A DNA stretch of 64,000 bases from Chitinophaga sp. SYP-B3965 (GCF_009647655.1 NZ_WJFD01000005.1:124001-188000); one strand, 5' to 3'; shown: positions 43,787-53,496, counted from the first letter of the stretch. Numbers and translations: made by a program. Notes: generated by a model not told the origin, from the sequence alone.

Positions 43787-44806
43787 ATGAGAAAGAACCG
43801 TTACCATATAGTACTGATTTGTTGCCTCGTGGCCGCGCTACCAGCGTCCGCGCAAGACCTGCATTTTTCTCAATACTTTAATTCACCCTTATCTACTAAT
43901 CCGGCTAATACAGGTTTTATACCGGATGGCAACTATCGCTTAGGTATCAATTACCGTAATCAGTGGGCTACCATTCCGGTGCCGTATAAAACGATGTCCC
44001 TGTTTGGAGACTTCCAGCTTTTCCGTGACCAGCTCACGTATGGCTGGGTTGGGATAGGTGGTATGCTGCTGCGCGATGTGGCAGGGTCAGGCAACCTCAC
44101 CTCTACAAAGGGATATGGTTCTATTGCGTATCACCAGTTGCTGGGCCAGAGCAGTTTGCTCTCTGCCGGTTTCAATGTGGGTTACGCTAATAAAAGAGTA
44201 GACCTGAATAAACTCACCTTCGGCTCACAATGGAACGGGAACTTCTTTGATTCCCAGATGGCATCCGGCGAACCGATCGTGAATTCTTCTACAGGATATT
44301 TTGATATGCAGGTGGGAATGAACTATGCTTTCTTCCCGAATGAACAGATCTATATCAATGGTGGTTTTTCTGTTCACCACATCAATGAGCCCCGTGAAAC
44401 TTTTTATAGCGGAGATAACCAGATAGACAGGCGTTACATTGGTTTCTTAAATGCGAGTTTCAAACTGAATGACTATATTATTTTAAACCCCAGTGCATAT
44501 TATGCAACCCAGGCTGGTTCCAGGGAAATAATGGCTGGTGGTTATGCTGCTTACAATCTTTCCGGTGATGGAACGAAGCAGGTTTTTGGTGGTGCGTATT
44601 ATCGTTTTGGCGATGCATTTGCCTTACTGGTAGGATACCAACTGAACCAGTTCAGGCTGATGTTCAATTACGATGTAACAGCCAGCCAGCTGGCAGCTTC
44701 CAATCAGCGGCAGGGTGCATATGAGCTGAGCCTGATCTATACAGGCCTTTACCCGAACCGCAGCTTTGCCAATGCAAAACGTTATACGTTATGCCCCTCT
44801 TTCTAA
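43787..44806 (+). CDS. PorP/SprF family T9SS outer-membrane protein
   Basis: 339 aa. Signal peptide (HIVLICCLVAALPASA, then Q). The family marker DLHFSQYFNSPLSTNPANTG follows immediately, then YRLGINYRNQWATIPVPYKT and regularly spaced beta strands, ending YELSLIYTGLYPNRSFANAK, with a C-terminal LCPSF. SprF-like proteins attach type-B sorting-domain substrates, and this gene sits directly after such a substrate gene, so the pair is probably a dedicated cargo-partner unit. Confidence 0.93.
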   Translation: MRKNRYHIVLICCLVAALPASAQDLHFSQYFNSPLSTNPANTGFIPDGNYRLGINYRNQWATIPVPYKTMSLFGDFQLFRDQLTYGWVGIGGMLLRDVAGSGNLTSTKGYGSIAYHQLLGQSSLLSAGFNVGYANKRVDLNKLTFGSQWNGNFFDSQMASGEPIVNSSTGYFDMQVGMNYAFFPNEQIYINGGFSVHHINEPRETFYSGDNQIDRRYIGFLNASFKLNDYIILNPSAYYATQAGSREIMAGGYAAYNLSGDGTKQVFGGAYYRFGDAFALLVGYQLNQFRLMFNYDVTASQLAASNQRQGAYELSLIYTGLYPNRSFANAKRYTLCPSF

Positions 44807-44880
44807 GGGCATTAAAGAAACGTTAATGTGCGAGGCAGATCGGCAAAAAACAGATAATTTAGCGGGCATAATTACTACCC

Positions 44881-45459
44881 ATGAAACGTATGATCTTTGC
44901 TGTTTTGCTTCTTGTGAGTGTTCAGGCAGCTTCCGCACAATACTATCAGACAGATTCTGCAAAAAAAGGGTTTGATCCCAGCCGTTTGCTGATCGGCGGA
45001 TCGGTTGGTTTTGCATTTGGAGATTATACGTTTGTGAATATTTCCCCGCTGATCGGTTACCGCCTTTCTCCCATGTTTGCAGCAGGGATCAATATCAATG
45101 CACAATATGCTTCACAGAAGTTAAATGATAATACCGGGTTCACGTACGAAAGGAATAATTATACCATGTTCGGCGGTGGCATCTTTGCGCGTTTTTATCC
45201 CTTCCAGCAGTTCTTCCTGCATGCACAGCCGGAATATAACAGCATCACCATGAAACGTTCAGAATACGACTTTGATCCTGTTAAAAGGACCAAAGATACC
45301 TACGGTGCACCCAGCCTTTTGTTAGGTGGCGGATATGCGCAGCCGATAGGAGGGAACGCAGCGTTTACCATCATGATCCTGTATGATGTATTGCAGGATA
45401 AGAACTCCCCTTATATGAACCGCCCTATATTCTCCGGCGGTATTAACATTGGACTCTAA
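44881..45459 (+). CDS. Small outer-membrane beta-barrel protein
   Basis: 192 aa. Signal peptide MKRMIFAVLLLVSVQAASAQ. The mature part reads as an OmpA/OprF-type eight-strand barrel: LLIGGSVGFAFGDYTFVNIS, LIGYRLSPMFAAGININAQY, MFGGGIFARFYPFQQFFLHA and PSLLLGGGYAQPIGGNAAFT. No periplasmic domain is attached. It lies 74 bases after the PorP/SprF gene and could belong to the same unit. Confidence 0.8.
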   Translation: MKRMIFAVLLLVSVQAASAQYYQTDSAKKGFDPSRLLIGGSVGFAFGDYTFVNISPLIGYRLSPMFAAGININAQYASQKLNDNTGFTYERNNYTMFGGGIFARFYPFQQFFLHAQPEYNSITMKRSEYDFDPVKRTKDTYGAPSLLLGGGYAQPIGGNAAFTIMILYDVLQDKNSPYMNRPIFSGGINIGL

Positions 45460-45538
45460 TATAAATACTTAATATACAGTTAACATCGGTCTGGTTTGCA
45501 TAGTATTATTTTGTGCACGTAAAAACTGTGCGCAAACA

Positions 45539-46129
45539 ATGTCCCGTACCTTAGAAGATTTACCGGATAACTTGCTTTTAAGGCAATGCAAAGAAGGTAG
45601 CGAAGCGGCCTTTAATGTATTGTTCCGCAGGTATTTTGATGATCTTCTGCAATTCGCCGCATGGCAGCTCAAAGACCATGAACTGGCAGAAGAGCTGGTG
45701 ATGGACCTCATGTTAAAGCTTTGGCAGCAAGATCCGGACACCGCCGAAATACAGCATTTGGGCCAGTATCTGTTCCGTTCCGTAAAAAATTCGATCATTA
45801 GCCAGTGGCGGAAAAAGGCACTGTCATTCATCCCGATTGAAGACCTGGCGGAATCCGGGGAACCGCTTACAAGGTCTGCCGATTATCAATTGATGGATTC
45901 AGAAGCAGCAACCATTTACCAGGGTAAGCTGGCTGAATTGAGCCCCCAGCGCCGTTTGGTTTACACAATGAGCAGAGAGCAGGAAATGACCCATGCAGAA
46001 ATTGCTCTCGAAACGAATCTTTCCATTCATACAGTAAAAAATCATGTGAAGGCTTCCCTCCATTACTTCCGTGAAAACCTGAAACCCTACACAGAAATTA
46101 CTTTTATCCTCCTTTCTTTTCTTTTTTAA
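45539..46129 (+). CDS. ECF sigma factor of a FecIR-type system
   Basis: 196 aa. Region 2: DDLLQFAAWQLKDHELAEEL, then VMDLMLKLWQQ and LGQYLFRSVKNSIISQWRKK. Region 4: LSPQRRLVYTMSREQEMTHA, then EIALETNLSIHTVKNHVKAS. The hydrophobic end ITFILLSFLF is usual for Bacteroidota FecI-like sigmas. It is followed by FecR and a TonB receptor with an STN domain, the classical cell-surface signalling order. Confidence 0.93.
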   Translation: MSRTLEDLPDNLLLRQCKEGSEAAFNVLFRRYFDDLLQFAAWQLKDHELAEELVMDLMLKLWQQDPDTAEIQHLGQYLFRSVKNSIISQWRKKALSFIPIEDLAESGEPLTRSADYQLMDSEAATIYQGKLAELSPQRRLVYTMSREQEMTHAEIALETNLSIHTVKNHVKASLHYFRENLKPYTEITFILLSFLF

Positions 46130-46198
46130 AAAAAACTGATCCTGCCATTAGCCCTTGCATGCCTTTTTTGCGTGTGTATAGATGAAGGGGCTATACAA

Positions 46199-47206
46199 AT
46201 GACACAAGAAACAGACAAAGCATTCATCAGAAAATTTATAGCAGGCAATTGTACTCCGGAAGAACAGGAGCGCATGAAAGTGTTCATGCAGCAGCCGGGT
46301 GCAGAAGAACTGTTCGATGAAGTGCTGAATGAAAACTGGCAGGAATTTAAAAAGGAGGAGCAAACCCCTGATACCTATATCCAAAGCTTTCAGCAGCGTT
46401 TGAAGGAACGGCTGGGTACAACAGCGGATCTACAACCCAGGCCTCTTGTAAAACGTCTGAATTTTTACCGTTATGCGGCAATGTGGGCGGCTTTCCTGGT
46501 TTTAGGTGCGGCAACCTACGGCGTATGGCAGTTTTCTAAAAAGGATACGGTACAACCGCCAATTACCATGCTTTCCAGCCACAATCCTGATGGACAACGC
46601 TCCAGGATAATTTTGGCAGACAGTTCCATTGTTACCCTCGGCGCGGGTAGCAGGCTTAGTTACCCGGAACGTTTTCCCGGAAATACCCGTGAAATTTCGC
46701 TGGAAGGGGAAGCTTTTTTTGAAGTAGCAAAAGATCCAAAGAAACCTTTCATTGTACATACTGGTACCGTACAGACACTGGTACTGGGCACCTCCTTTAA
46801 GATCAATGCCTTTAAAGGTCAACTGATATCTGTAGCAGTTGCTACAGGAAAGGTACAGGTGGAACGAAAAACAACCGGCGCTGCCCTTGCGGTATTGTTA
46901 CCTGGGGATGAAGTAGCATGGGACCCTGTTTCCGATAAAGCAATTGTAAATCATGTACAAACCGAAGATGTAACCGGATGGGTAAAAGGCAAACTTTCCT
47001 TTGTTGGTGTACCATTATCTGAAATGGCTGTATCTCTTGAACGCTGGTATAATGTGAAGATCGTGATCCGCAACAGGAAAATACGGGATTACAGGATGAG
47101 CATTATCCTCGATGGCACCTTACCGTTGAAACAGTCATTGGAAGTATTGAAGGCTACCGTGAAAGCAGACTATCAGATAACCGGGAATACCGTAATTATT
47201 CAATAA
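46199..47206 (+). CDS. FecR-family anti-sigma/regulator
   Basis: 335 aa from the ATG at 46199 (an in-frame start at 46172 is less likely). The cytoplasmic N-domain (DKAFIRKFIAGNCTPEEQER) is followed by one membrane helix (YAAMWAAFLVLGAATYGVW). The periplasmic FecR domain follows: RIILADSSIVTLGAGSRLSY, EISLEGEAFFEVAKDPKKPF and VLGTSFKINAFKGQ. The C-terminal DUF4974-like part has LSFVGVPLSEMAVSLERWYN. It should relay occupancy of the downstream TonB receptor to the upstream sigma factor. Confidence 0.94.
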   Translation: MTQETDKAFIRKFIAGNCTPEEQERMKVFMQQPGAEELFDEVLNENWQEFKKEEQTPDTYIQSFQQRLKERLGTTADLQPRPLVKRLNFYRYAAMWAAFLVLGAATYGVWQFSKKDTVQPPITMLSSHNPDGQRSRIILADSSIVTLGAGSRLSYPERFPGNTREISLEGEAFFEVAKDPKKPFIVHTGTVQTLVLGTSFKINAFKGQLISVAVATGKVQVERKTTGAALAVLLPGDEVAWDPVSDKAIVNHVQTEDVTGWVKGKLSFVGVPLSEMAVSLERWYNVKIVIRNRKIRDYRMSIILDGTLPLKQSLEVLKATVKADYQITGNTVIIQ

Positions 47207-47401
47207 CAAATTCAAGCAGGAGGACTATGATATAAGCAGCTAACAAATAAAAAACCGCTCCCGAAACGGGGAACGGCCTGATGATTTTACTAAGCCATTG
47301 GTTTGACGGCCTGGTGGCTTAATAGAAATACCTGTGCAGCAAAATGCTACGCCGATTAACAGCTTTTTTCATTTAAGAAAAAAACGATAACACACGAAAT
47401 T
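47207..47401. other. Leader region of the TonB receptor gene
   Basis: 195 bases with several possible weak hairpins (an arm pair AAGCCA / TGGCTT near 47292-47320, and CCGCTCCCG / CGGGGAACGG near 47255). No known riboswitch or promoter consensus is recognised. Confidence 0.35.
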
Positions 47402-50400
47402 ATGCAAAATGTAGTACAAAACTACGATGGCCCTTCAAATAGTTGTGCCGGAATACCTGCTATAACAGGCAATGAGCAGGGAACGAATGATACTTCCATT
47501 AAAGATAAAATAGTATACCTGATGAAGTTATCTTTTATGATACTGATCTTACAGTACACTTTTGCCGGAGTGCTGATTGCAGCAACTGCCAGCGGCCAGG
47601 ATCTGAACAGCGTAAAAGTAGACCTGAACCTTAAAAATGCCGGGATAGCGGAAAGCCTGCTCACGCTCCAGCGCCAGAGTGGGATAAAGATTTCATTTTT
47701 TGAACAACTGTTTGAAAAAGAAACGAAAAAGGTTACGCTTCATACGGGCAGTATTTCGGTAAGTGATGCACTGAAAAGCATATTGAGCAATACCAATCTA
47801 CGCTACAAACGCTTTAATAATTTTGTAGTGATAGAAGCCAAACCCATCCCGGTAAAGCCAGGAAGGATCTCCGGCAGGATATCGGACGACAGAGGTGAAA
47901 CACTGCCAGGTGCATCCATTAAAGTGATTGAAACCGGCAACGGAACACAGGCAGGTGCGGACGGGAGTTATATTTTAAATATACCGCCGGGTACATATAC
48001 TTTAGAGATCAGCTATATGTCGTTCACCACACAACGGGTTACAGGTGTTGTAGTGACGGAAGATAAAAATACGCCATTGGATATAGCGCTGAAACCAGAT
48101 GCCAAAGGATTGAAGGTAGTAGTTGTTACCGCTACTTACCGGAAAGCATCTATAGAGGGGCTCCTTACCCGTCAGAAAAATGCAGCGGAAGTAAGCAATG
48201 GGATCAGTGCAGATCAGATCAGCCGCACCCCGGATAAAAATATTGGTGAAAGCCTGAAACGCATCAGTGGAGTAAGTTCCATAGACAATAAGTTTGTACT
48301 GGTCCGCGGCATTGGTGAACGTTATAATGCTGTTATGCTGGATGGAACAGTACTGCCAAGCACTGAAGCACAAAGCCGCTCCTTTTCTTTTGATCTGATC
48401 CCTTCCAATATGGTGGACAATGTAGTAGTCAGCAAAACGGTGACGCCGGATATGAATGCCAGCTTTGGAGGTGGGCTGATCCAGGTGAATACCAAAGATA
48501 TCCCGAACGAAAATTTCACCACCTTTTCCGCCGGTGTTTCTTATAATGATCAGGCAACCGGTAAAGATCTTATCAGTCATAAAAGAGGTAAATATGATTA
48601 TCTGGGGTTTGATGATGGCAGAAGGGCTTTCCCAAAAGGGTTGATCTCCCAAACAAGTACAACCACTCCGGAGCAAACCACTGAACAAAGCAGGAGATTT
48701 ACCAACGATAATTTTACTGTTTATCATAATAATGCCGCTCCTTCGCAGAATTATCAATTTACCATCGGGCGTTTGCTTGCCCTGGATACAGCAGGCAGTA
48801 AGAAATTCGGATTTACCGGTTCCATCAGCTACCGGAATACGCAGAGCAACAATATCATCGGTCAGCAAAGACGTGCTAATTGGGAAGATCAATCTATAAA
48901 TACCGGAAATGCTTATGGATTTAATACTACCTGGGGCGGATTATTAAATGTGGGTTTGCAGTTAGGCAAGAGCCGCTTTAGTTTTCGTAATACTTATACG
49001 CATTTGTATGATAATGCACTCGTACGTATTACAGGAGACAATACGAACCTGCCTATGGACGAAGGGATGCCACCAAACCGTATCCAGGAAGCGGATGATC
49101 CCACGTTCACGGACCTGTTACAAAATAAGTTAAGTGGCCAGCATCAGTTAGGTAAAATAAAAGTTGAATGGGATGTAGCCAGAACGTCCGTTAGCCGGGA
49201 AGAAAAGGACATGGTCATTGCTGAAAGCCGCGCCTTAAAATTAGGAAGCCAGTACGAGTATTACTATGTAATGGGCAGTATCAGGGAGCCGCGTATCGAT
49301 CCTACTTCAAGACAGAATTATCATAACAGGGAACAGCATTATTCCTGGAATGTATCGGCCACTATTCCTTTCAACCTGGCAGGCATCCGCAGCAGTATAA
49401 AAACGGGTTACTTCGGCAACCAAAAAAAGGCTGATTTTGATTGGGTGATCGTTCCTTTTACAGCCGATCCGGCGAAACTTCCTGACAGTCTTAAGTATCT
49501 CTCTATCGGAGAAATGATCAAGCCAGGGCATTTAGGGCCAAACGGATTTCAGTTTGTGGTGAATTCACAGGATTCCTATGCGGGCAAGAGCAGCAATCAC
49601 GCAGGTTTTATCATGTTTGATAACCGGTTGTTGGATAAGCTGCGCCTGGTTTGGGGTATTCGTGGAGAATATTATCAATACACAGAGATCAATAATCCTA
49701 ACAATATTAACGAAACGGTTTACAGCATTAAACCAGACCCGCACTGGCAATGGCTTCCTTCTGCTAATTTAACCTACAGTCCGCTTTCATCGCTTAATGT
49801 CAGAGCGGCGTATTCCAGCAGTGTGGTTCGTCCGGAGTTGATGGACAACAGCCAGTTCTGGCGGTATAGCCCCTATCTTGGCGGTCAGTATGGTAACCAG
49901 GGTTTATACAGTACCCGGATCAATAGCTGGGACTTTAAAACGGAGTGGTTTTCCGGTTTGGGAGAGATCATTTCTGTTGGAGCCTTCTATAAAAAGTTCG
50001 ACAAACCCGCAGAACTGACTATCCGCATGCAAAGCGGTAATACATCTTATTATTTGAAAAGCTCCGATTGGGCAAAAGTATATGGATTGGAGTTTGAACT
50101 GCGGAAGAATTTCGGGTTTATAGCAGATAGCCGGATACTGCATAACCTGTCTGTATATGGTAACCTCACCTTGCAAAAAGCAGAAGTGAGAGCCACCTAT
50201 CTTGTTAAAAATCCTGTTGCAGGGCAACCTGATCTGGATGCGCCAAGCAAACAAAGCCGGCCAATGTATGGTCAAACCCCCTACCTGATCAATGCCGGGC
50301 TGCAATATAATGGTGATCACTTCGGCTTCAATGTGATGTACAATAAATCCGGTATTAAAACCTATCTCGTTAGCGAAACACCTGATTTAGTGGAATATGA

Positions 50401-50686
50401 AAATGACAGGGAGCAGATAGATGCTCAGATCAGTTACCGCTTCCTGAAAAAAAGACTGGAGATCAAGCTGAATGCTGGAAATCTATTAAACAAGCCGTCA
50501 GTATTTTATCGCAATTCAGGCAGCTATGAGCCTAACCCAGACTATACACCTGGTGCTGATGGAGATATCAGCAATGCACAGCGGTTAAAGCCTGGTTTTA
50601 CTGAAAAGTTTGAGGAAGGTGATCAGGTAACGTTTAGCCAGAAATTTGGCAGGACGTATAGTGCATCGCTTACCTGGAATTTCTAA
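47402..50686 (+). CDS. TonB-dependent receptor with STN and carboxypeptidase-like domains
   Basis: 1094 aa, or 1054 from the ATG at 47522 where the signal helix KLSFMILILQYTFAGVLIAA begins; N-terminal extensions before the signal are common in this family. An STN domain (DLNLKNAGIAESLLTLQRQS) is followed by a CarboxypepD_reg-like domain (GRISDDRGETLPGASIKVIE), then a plug (GESLKRISGVSSIDNKFVLV, RGIGERYNAVMLDGTVLPST). A 22-strand barrel ends in QKFGRTYSASLTWNF with the terminal aromatic. The STN domain fits signalling to FecR. No SusD gene follows, so this is not a SusCD glycan pair; the substrate is unknown. Confidence 0.93.
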   Translation: MQNVVQNYDGPSNSCAGIPAITGNEQGTNDTSIKDKIVYLMKLSFMILILQYTFAGVLIAATASGQDLNSVKVDLNLKNAGIAESLLTLQRQSGIKISFFEQLFEKETKKVTLHTGSISVSDALKSILSNTNLRYKRFNNFVVIEAKPIPVKPGRISGRISDDRGETLPGASIKVIETGNGTQAGADGSYILNIPPGTYTLEISYMSFTTQRVTGVVVTEDKNTPLDIALKPDAKGLKVVVVTATYRKASIEGLLTRQKNAAEVSNGISADQISRTPDKNIGESLKRISGVSSIDNKFVLVRGIGERYNAVMLDGTVLPSTEAQSRSFSFDLIPSNMVDNVVVSKTVTPDMNASFGGGLIQVNTKDIPNENFTTFSAGVSYNDQATGKDLISHKRGKYDYLGFDDGRRAFPKGLISQTSTTTPEQTTEQSRRFTNDNFTVYHNNAAPSQNYQFTIGRLLALDTAGSKKFGFTGSISYRNTQSNNIIGQQRRANWEDQSINTGNAYGFNTTWGGLLNVGLQLGKSRFSFRNTYTHLYDNALVRITGDNTNLPMDEGMPPNRIQEADDPTFTDLLQNKLSGQHQLGKIKVEWDVARTSVSREEKDMVIAESRALKLGSQYEYYYVMGSIREPRIDPTSRQNYHNREQHYSWNVSATIPFNLAGIRSSIKTGYFGNQKKADFDWVIVPFTADPAKLPDSLKYLSIGEMIKPGHLGPNGFQFVVNSQDSYAGKSSNHAGFIMFDNRLLDKLRLVWGIRGEYYQYTEINNPNNINETVYSIKPDPHWQWLPSANLTYSPLSSLNVRAAYSSSVVRPELMDNSQFWRYSPYLGGQYGNQGLYSTRINSWDFKTEWFSGLGEIISVGAFYKKFDKPAELTIRMQSGNTSYYLKSSDWAKVYGLEFELRKNFGFIADSRILHNLSVYGNLTLQKAEVRATYLVKNPVAGQPDLDAPSKQSRPMYGQTPYLINAGLQYNGDHFGFNVMYNKSGIKTYLVSETPDLVEYENDREQIDAQISYRFLKKRLEIKLNAGNLLNKPSVFYRNSGSYEPNPDYTPGADGDISNAQRLKPGFTEKFEEGDQVTFSQKFGRTYSASLTWNF

Positions 50687-50701
50687 TCATATAAAAAGAT
50701 A

Positions 50702-51796
50702 ATGAAAACACAAATTATAAACGCAGCAATTATTATCCTGCTAACATTATTCTCTGCTTGTGACAAGCAGGAACCACTGCTGGCTGAACCGCCTAAAGTT
50801 GTTCGTCTTCTTCTTACGGGATATACGCCGAAGAAACTTGAATTTCTATACAAGGACAGTGTTATTGCGGTAGGAAACGTTGTTTCTTCAGGCGCTACTT
50901 TCCTGGCAACTGCATTAATTCCTATCGAAAGTCAAAGCGGGGAAATTAAGATAAGGGAAGAAGGATCTGTTGATATTATAGATACCAGAACCATTACATC
51001 TGCGCCTTTTGAGCAAAGTATCAATATATACTATGACGGCAGCAACGCATACAGCCAGGTTGTAAGTTACCAGGTGAGAGGCTATGCTTCATCAGGTGAA
51101 TTGGAGTTCTTACTGGATGGTAATGTTATTGCAACCGGCACGAGTGATATCAATAAATTACTTACAATTCCTATGAATGCAGGTGATACCAGGGAGCTTC
51201 AGGTACGAAAGAAGGGTACTACAATCCCTTTAATTACGAAAAGTGTTCCTGCATCGCCGGCCACAGGTCAATCCATTAAATTCTTTTTTGATGGTATTAA
51301 TATGGTAGATAATATCCAGATCAATCCTCCTGCGAATGCGGCTAATATGGCCATTACTGCGCAGTTTAAATCAACTTATACTACAGGAGCTTATTTGTTT
51401 ACAGGTGGTGACGAAATTGATCTTGTTTTTTATATCCGAAATAAAAGCACCAGTGTTATTACAAAGGCAGCCCCGGAAATCAGGGTAACGATGCCTACTA
51501 ATGGTAATTTTGCTTCATTTGAATTACCGCCACTGCCGGATGCTAATTACGAATACAAATTTGATATTTGCACGAAAGGAGCAAATACCTCTCCTTATAA
51601 TACTTCGAATGCCGCTATAAAGCCACTTGTTGTAAACGAAGGGAAGTCTACGCTTGCAGGCACTTCTATTGCTTTTGAAGCGGGTGCATCAAAGCTATTT
51701 TTGATAAAGGATTTCAGGCAACTTAGGACTACTCCGGCTCCACCAAGCAATATTTTTATAGGTCAGATCACTGACCTGTCTCAATACTTCCAATAG
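50702..51796 (+). CDS. Lipoprotein of unknown function downstream of a TonB receptor
   Basis: 364 aa. The lipobox LTLFSAC ends the signal peptide (IINAAIIILLTLFSAC), so it should be a lipid-anchored outer-membrane protein. The mature part holds three or so repeated beta units with similar phrases (LEFLYKDSVIAVGNVVSSGA, then LEFLLDGNVIATGTSDINKL, and IKFFFDGINMVDNIQINPP), suggesting tandem Ig-like domains. It starts 15 bases after the receptor gene and a terminator follows, so it is the last gene of the signalling cassette. A substrate-capturing accessory role is plausible, not shown. Confidence 0.75.
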   Translation: MKTQIINAAIIILLTLFSACDKQEPLLAEPPKVVRLLLTGYTPKKLEFLYKDSVIAVGNVVSSGATFLATALIPIESQSGEIKIREEGSVDIIDTRTITSAPFEQSINIYYDGSNAYSQVVSYQVRGYASSGELEFLLDGNVIATGTSDINKLLTIPMNAGDTRELQVRKKGTTIPLITKSVPASPATGQSIKFFFDGINMVDNIQINPPANAANMAITAQFKSTYTTGAYLFTGGDEIDLVFYIRNKSTSVITKAAPEIRVTMPTNGNFASFELPPLPDANYEYKFDICTKGANTSPYNTSNAAIKPLVVNEGKSTLAGTSIAFEAGASKLFLIKDFRQLRTTPAPPSNIFIGQITDLSQYFQ

Positions 51797-51813
51797 ATAT
51801 GCAACCGTTTTTT

Positions 51814-51845
51814 AAGGCAGGTGCTCAGCGCCTGCCTTATTTTAT
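51814..51845 (+). terminator. Intrinsic terminator after the lipoprotein gene
   Basis: AAGGCAGGTGC pairs with GCGCCTGCCTT around TCA, followed by ATTTTATT. Confidence 0.85.
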
Positions 51846-51923
51846 TGGTTTGGCCAGAGAGGTAACTGCACAGCTTTGCGTTGAATTCGTTATTTTTATT
51901 TGACTAAATAAAAAGCGTAGCAG

Positions 51924-52622
51924 ATGAATGACTCATTAAAGAACCTGAAGGACCGTGACTGGACAGAAACCAAAGCTCACTCGAGCTGGCAGATATTCAA
52001 GATCATGGCGGAGTTTGTTGAAGGCTTTGAAACATTGGCAAAGATCGGCCCTTGCATATCCATATTTGGTTCAGCCCGTACAAAAGAAGGGAATCCTTAT
52101 TATGAACTCGCACTGGAAGTAGCGAGCCGCCTGGCAGAAGACGGATTTGGTATTATCTCCGGTGGTGGCCCCGGTATCATGGAAGCCGCCAATAAAGGCG
52201 CGCAGAAGGTAAAAGGTAAAAGTGTGGGCCTGAACATTACCCTTCCACATGAACAATATCCTAACCAGTTTATCGATTACGATAAAAGCGTCAACTTCGA
52301 TTATTTCTTCGTTCGCAAAGTAATGTTCGCCAAATACTCCCAGGGCTTTATCATGATGCCCGGTGGGTTTGGAACGATGGATGAATTCTTTGAAGTAGCC
52401 ACCCTCATTCAAACCAAGAAGATGACGGAAACGCCATTGGTGCTGGTAGGTAAAGAATACTGGAGCGGTTTGCTGGAATGGATAGATGCCGTGATGATGA
52501 AAAAGGAAAGTAATATCCATCCGGAAGATCTGAACCTGCTGAAAGTGTTTGACACAGCAGATGAAGTGGTGGAATATTTCCGTGTGTTCTACACAACAAA
52601 CAGGTTACGTCCGAACTTCTAG
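51924..52622 (+). CDS. LOG-family protein (nucleoside 5'-monophosphate phosphoribohydrolase type)
   Basis: 232 aa of the TIGR00730 family. Signature motifs: ISIFGSARTKEGNPYYELA, GFGIISGGGPGIMEAANKGA and MMPGGFGTMDEFFEVATLIQ (PGGxGTxxE). Members cleave the ribose-phosphate bond of nucleoside monophosphates; in plants and some bacteria this activates cytokinins. The longer N-terminal segment (ETKAHSSWQIFKIMAEFVEG) is usual for the type-II subgroup. Confidence 0.9.
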   Translation: MNDSLKNLKDRDWTETKAHSSWQIFKIMAEFVEGFETLAKIGPCISIFGSARTKEGNPYYELALEVASRLAEDGFGIISGGGPGIMEAANKGAQKVKGKSVGLNITLPHEQYPNQFIDYDKSVNFDYFFVRKVMFAKYSQGFIMMPGGFGTMDEFFEVATLIQTKKMTETPLVLVGKEYWSGLLEWIDAVMMKKESNIHPEDLNLLKVFDTADEVVEYFRVFYTTNRLRPNF

Positions 52623-52764
52623 TATTACGATAAGCATATATACATATGCTATATATTTATCCAGCGTAAAAATATTGTATATATTTACTTTAGTCACGCC
52701 TATCATTGAACCCGAATTTTTTCAGGTCAATAGTTGTGTCTATTAATGGTTAACATGGGGTAAA

Positions 52765-52797
52765 GAGCCTGGTATTATTATCAGGCTCATTTTTTTT
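52765..52797 (+). terminator. Intrinsic terminator after the LOG gene
   Basis: GAGCCTG (52765-52771) pairs with CAGGCTC (52782-52788) and is followed by A then eight T. It immediately precedes the next promoter element. Confidence 0.85.
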
Positions 52798-52800
52798 ATA

Positions 52801-52808
52801 TAGGTTTG
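52801..52808 (+). promoter_or_regulatory. Probable -7 element of the O-methyltransferase gene
   Basis: TAGGTTTG matches TAnnTTTG and lies 15 bases before the ATG at 52824. The upstream TTG is not evident because the terminator stem occupies the expected place. Confidence 0.45.
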
Positions 52809-52823
52809 CAAAAAATATTGGGC

Positions 52824-53465
52824 ATGGAGGTAATACCACAGGAGATTCAGGCGTTTGCTGAGAAGTACACGACTCCGGAAACGGACCTATTGTATCGTTT
52901 ACACCGGGAAACGTACCTGAAAGTGGAGCAACCTCATATGCTGAGCGGCCATCTGCAAGGGAGGTTCCTCACCATGATCAGTCAGCTGATCAGGCCGAGA
53001 AGGATACTGGAGATAGGCACCTACACAGGGTATTCCGCTATTTGCCTGGCACAGGGTTTGGCGGAAGACGGCCATCTGCACACCATAGATATGAATGAAG
53101 AACTGGAAGCGATCTGTGCAAAGTATATAGCAGAAGCGGGCCTGGAAAGCAGGATCACGCAGCACATTGGTAAAGCGGCCGGCATTATTCCACAACTGGA
53201 TGAGGTATTTGACCTGGTGTTCATTGATGCGGATAAGGCAGGTTATGGCGGATACTATGATATGATATGGGAAAAACTCCGCCCCGGTGGTTTTATCCTC
53301 GCGGATAATATCCTGTATCATGGAGAAGTATTACTGGCGGAAAGTGAACAGAGCAATAATGCCAAAGCGATGATCCGCTTTGCAGAAAAGGCCATCGCCG
53401 ATGATCGTGCAGAAACGCTCCTGCTGAGCCTGCGCGATGGGGTACTGATGATCCGTAAGAAGTAG
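52824..53465 (+). CDS. Class I SAM-dependent O-methyltransferase (CCoAOMT-like)
   Basis: 213 aa. Motif I ILEIGTYTGYSAICLAQGLA, then HLHTIDMNEELEAIC; motif IV VFDLVFIDADKAGYGGYYDM; motif VI LRPGGFILADNILYHGEVL. These mark the cation-dependent COMT/CCoAOMT family. The methyl acceptor (a catechol or similar) cannot be set. The ATG at 52824 is preferred over the TTG at 52806, which lies inside the -7 element. Confidence 0.92.
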   Translation: MEVIPQEIQAFAEKYTTPETDLLYRLHRETYLKVEQPHMLSGHLQGRFLTMISQLIRPRRILEIGTYTGYSAICLAQGLAEDGHLHTIDMNEELEAICAKYIAEAGLESRITQHIGKAAGIIPQLDEVFDLVFIDADKAGYGGYYDMIWEKLRPGGFILADNILYHGEVLLAESEQSNNAKAMIRFAEKAIADDRAETLLLSLRDGVLMIRKK

Positions 53466-53496
53466 TAGCACCGACCCATTTAAATTCAACATATTC

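Noticed and set aside
47207-47401. Possible riboswitch before the TonB receptor gene
   Set aside because: Hairpins are weak and no known riboswitch core could be recognised by eye.
47402-51796. SusC/SusD polysaccharide utilisation pair
   Set aside because: The lipoprotein has repeated beta units and no SusD helical pattern, and no glycoside hydrolases follow.
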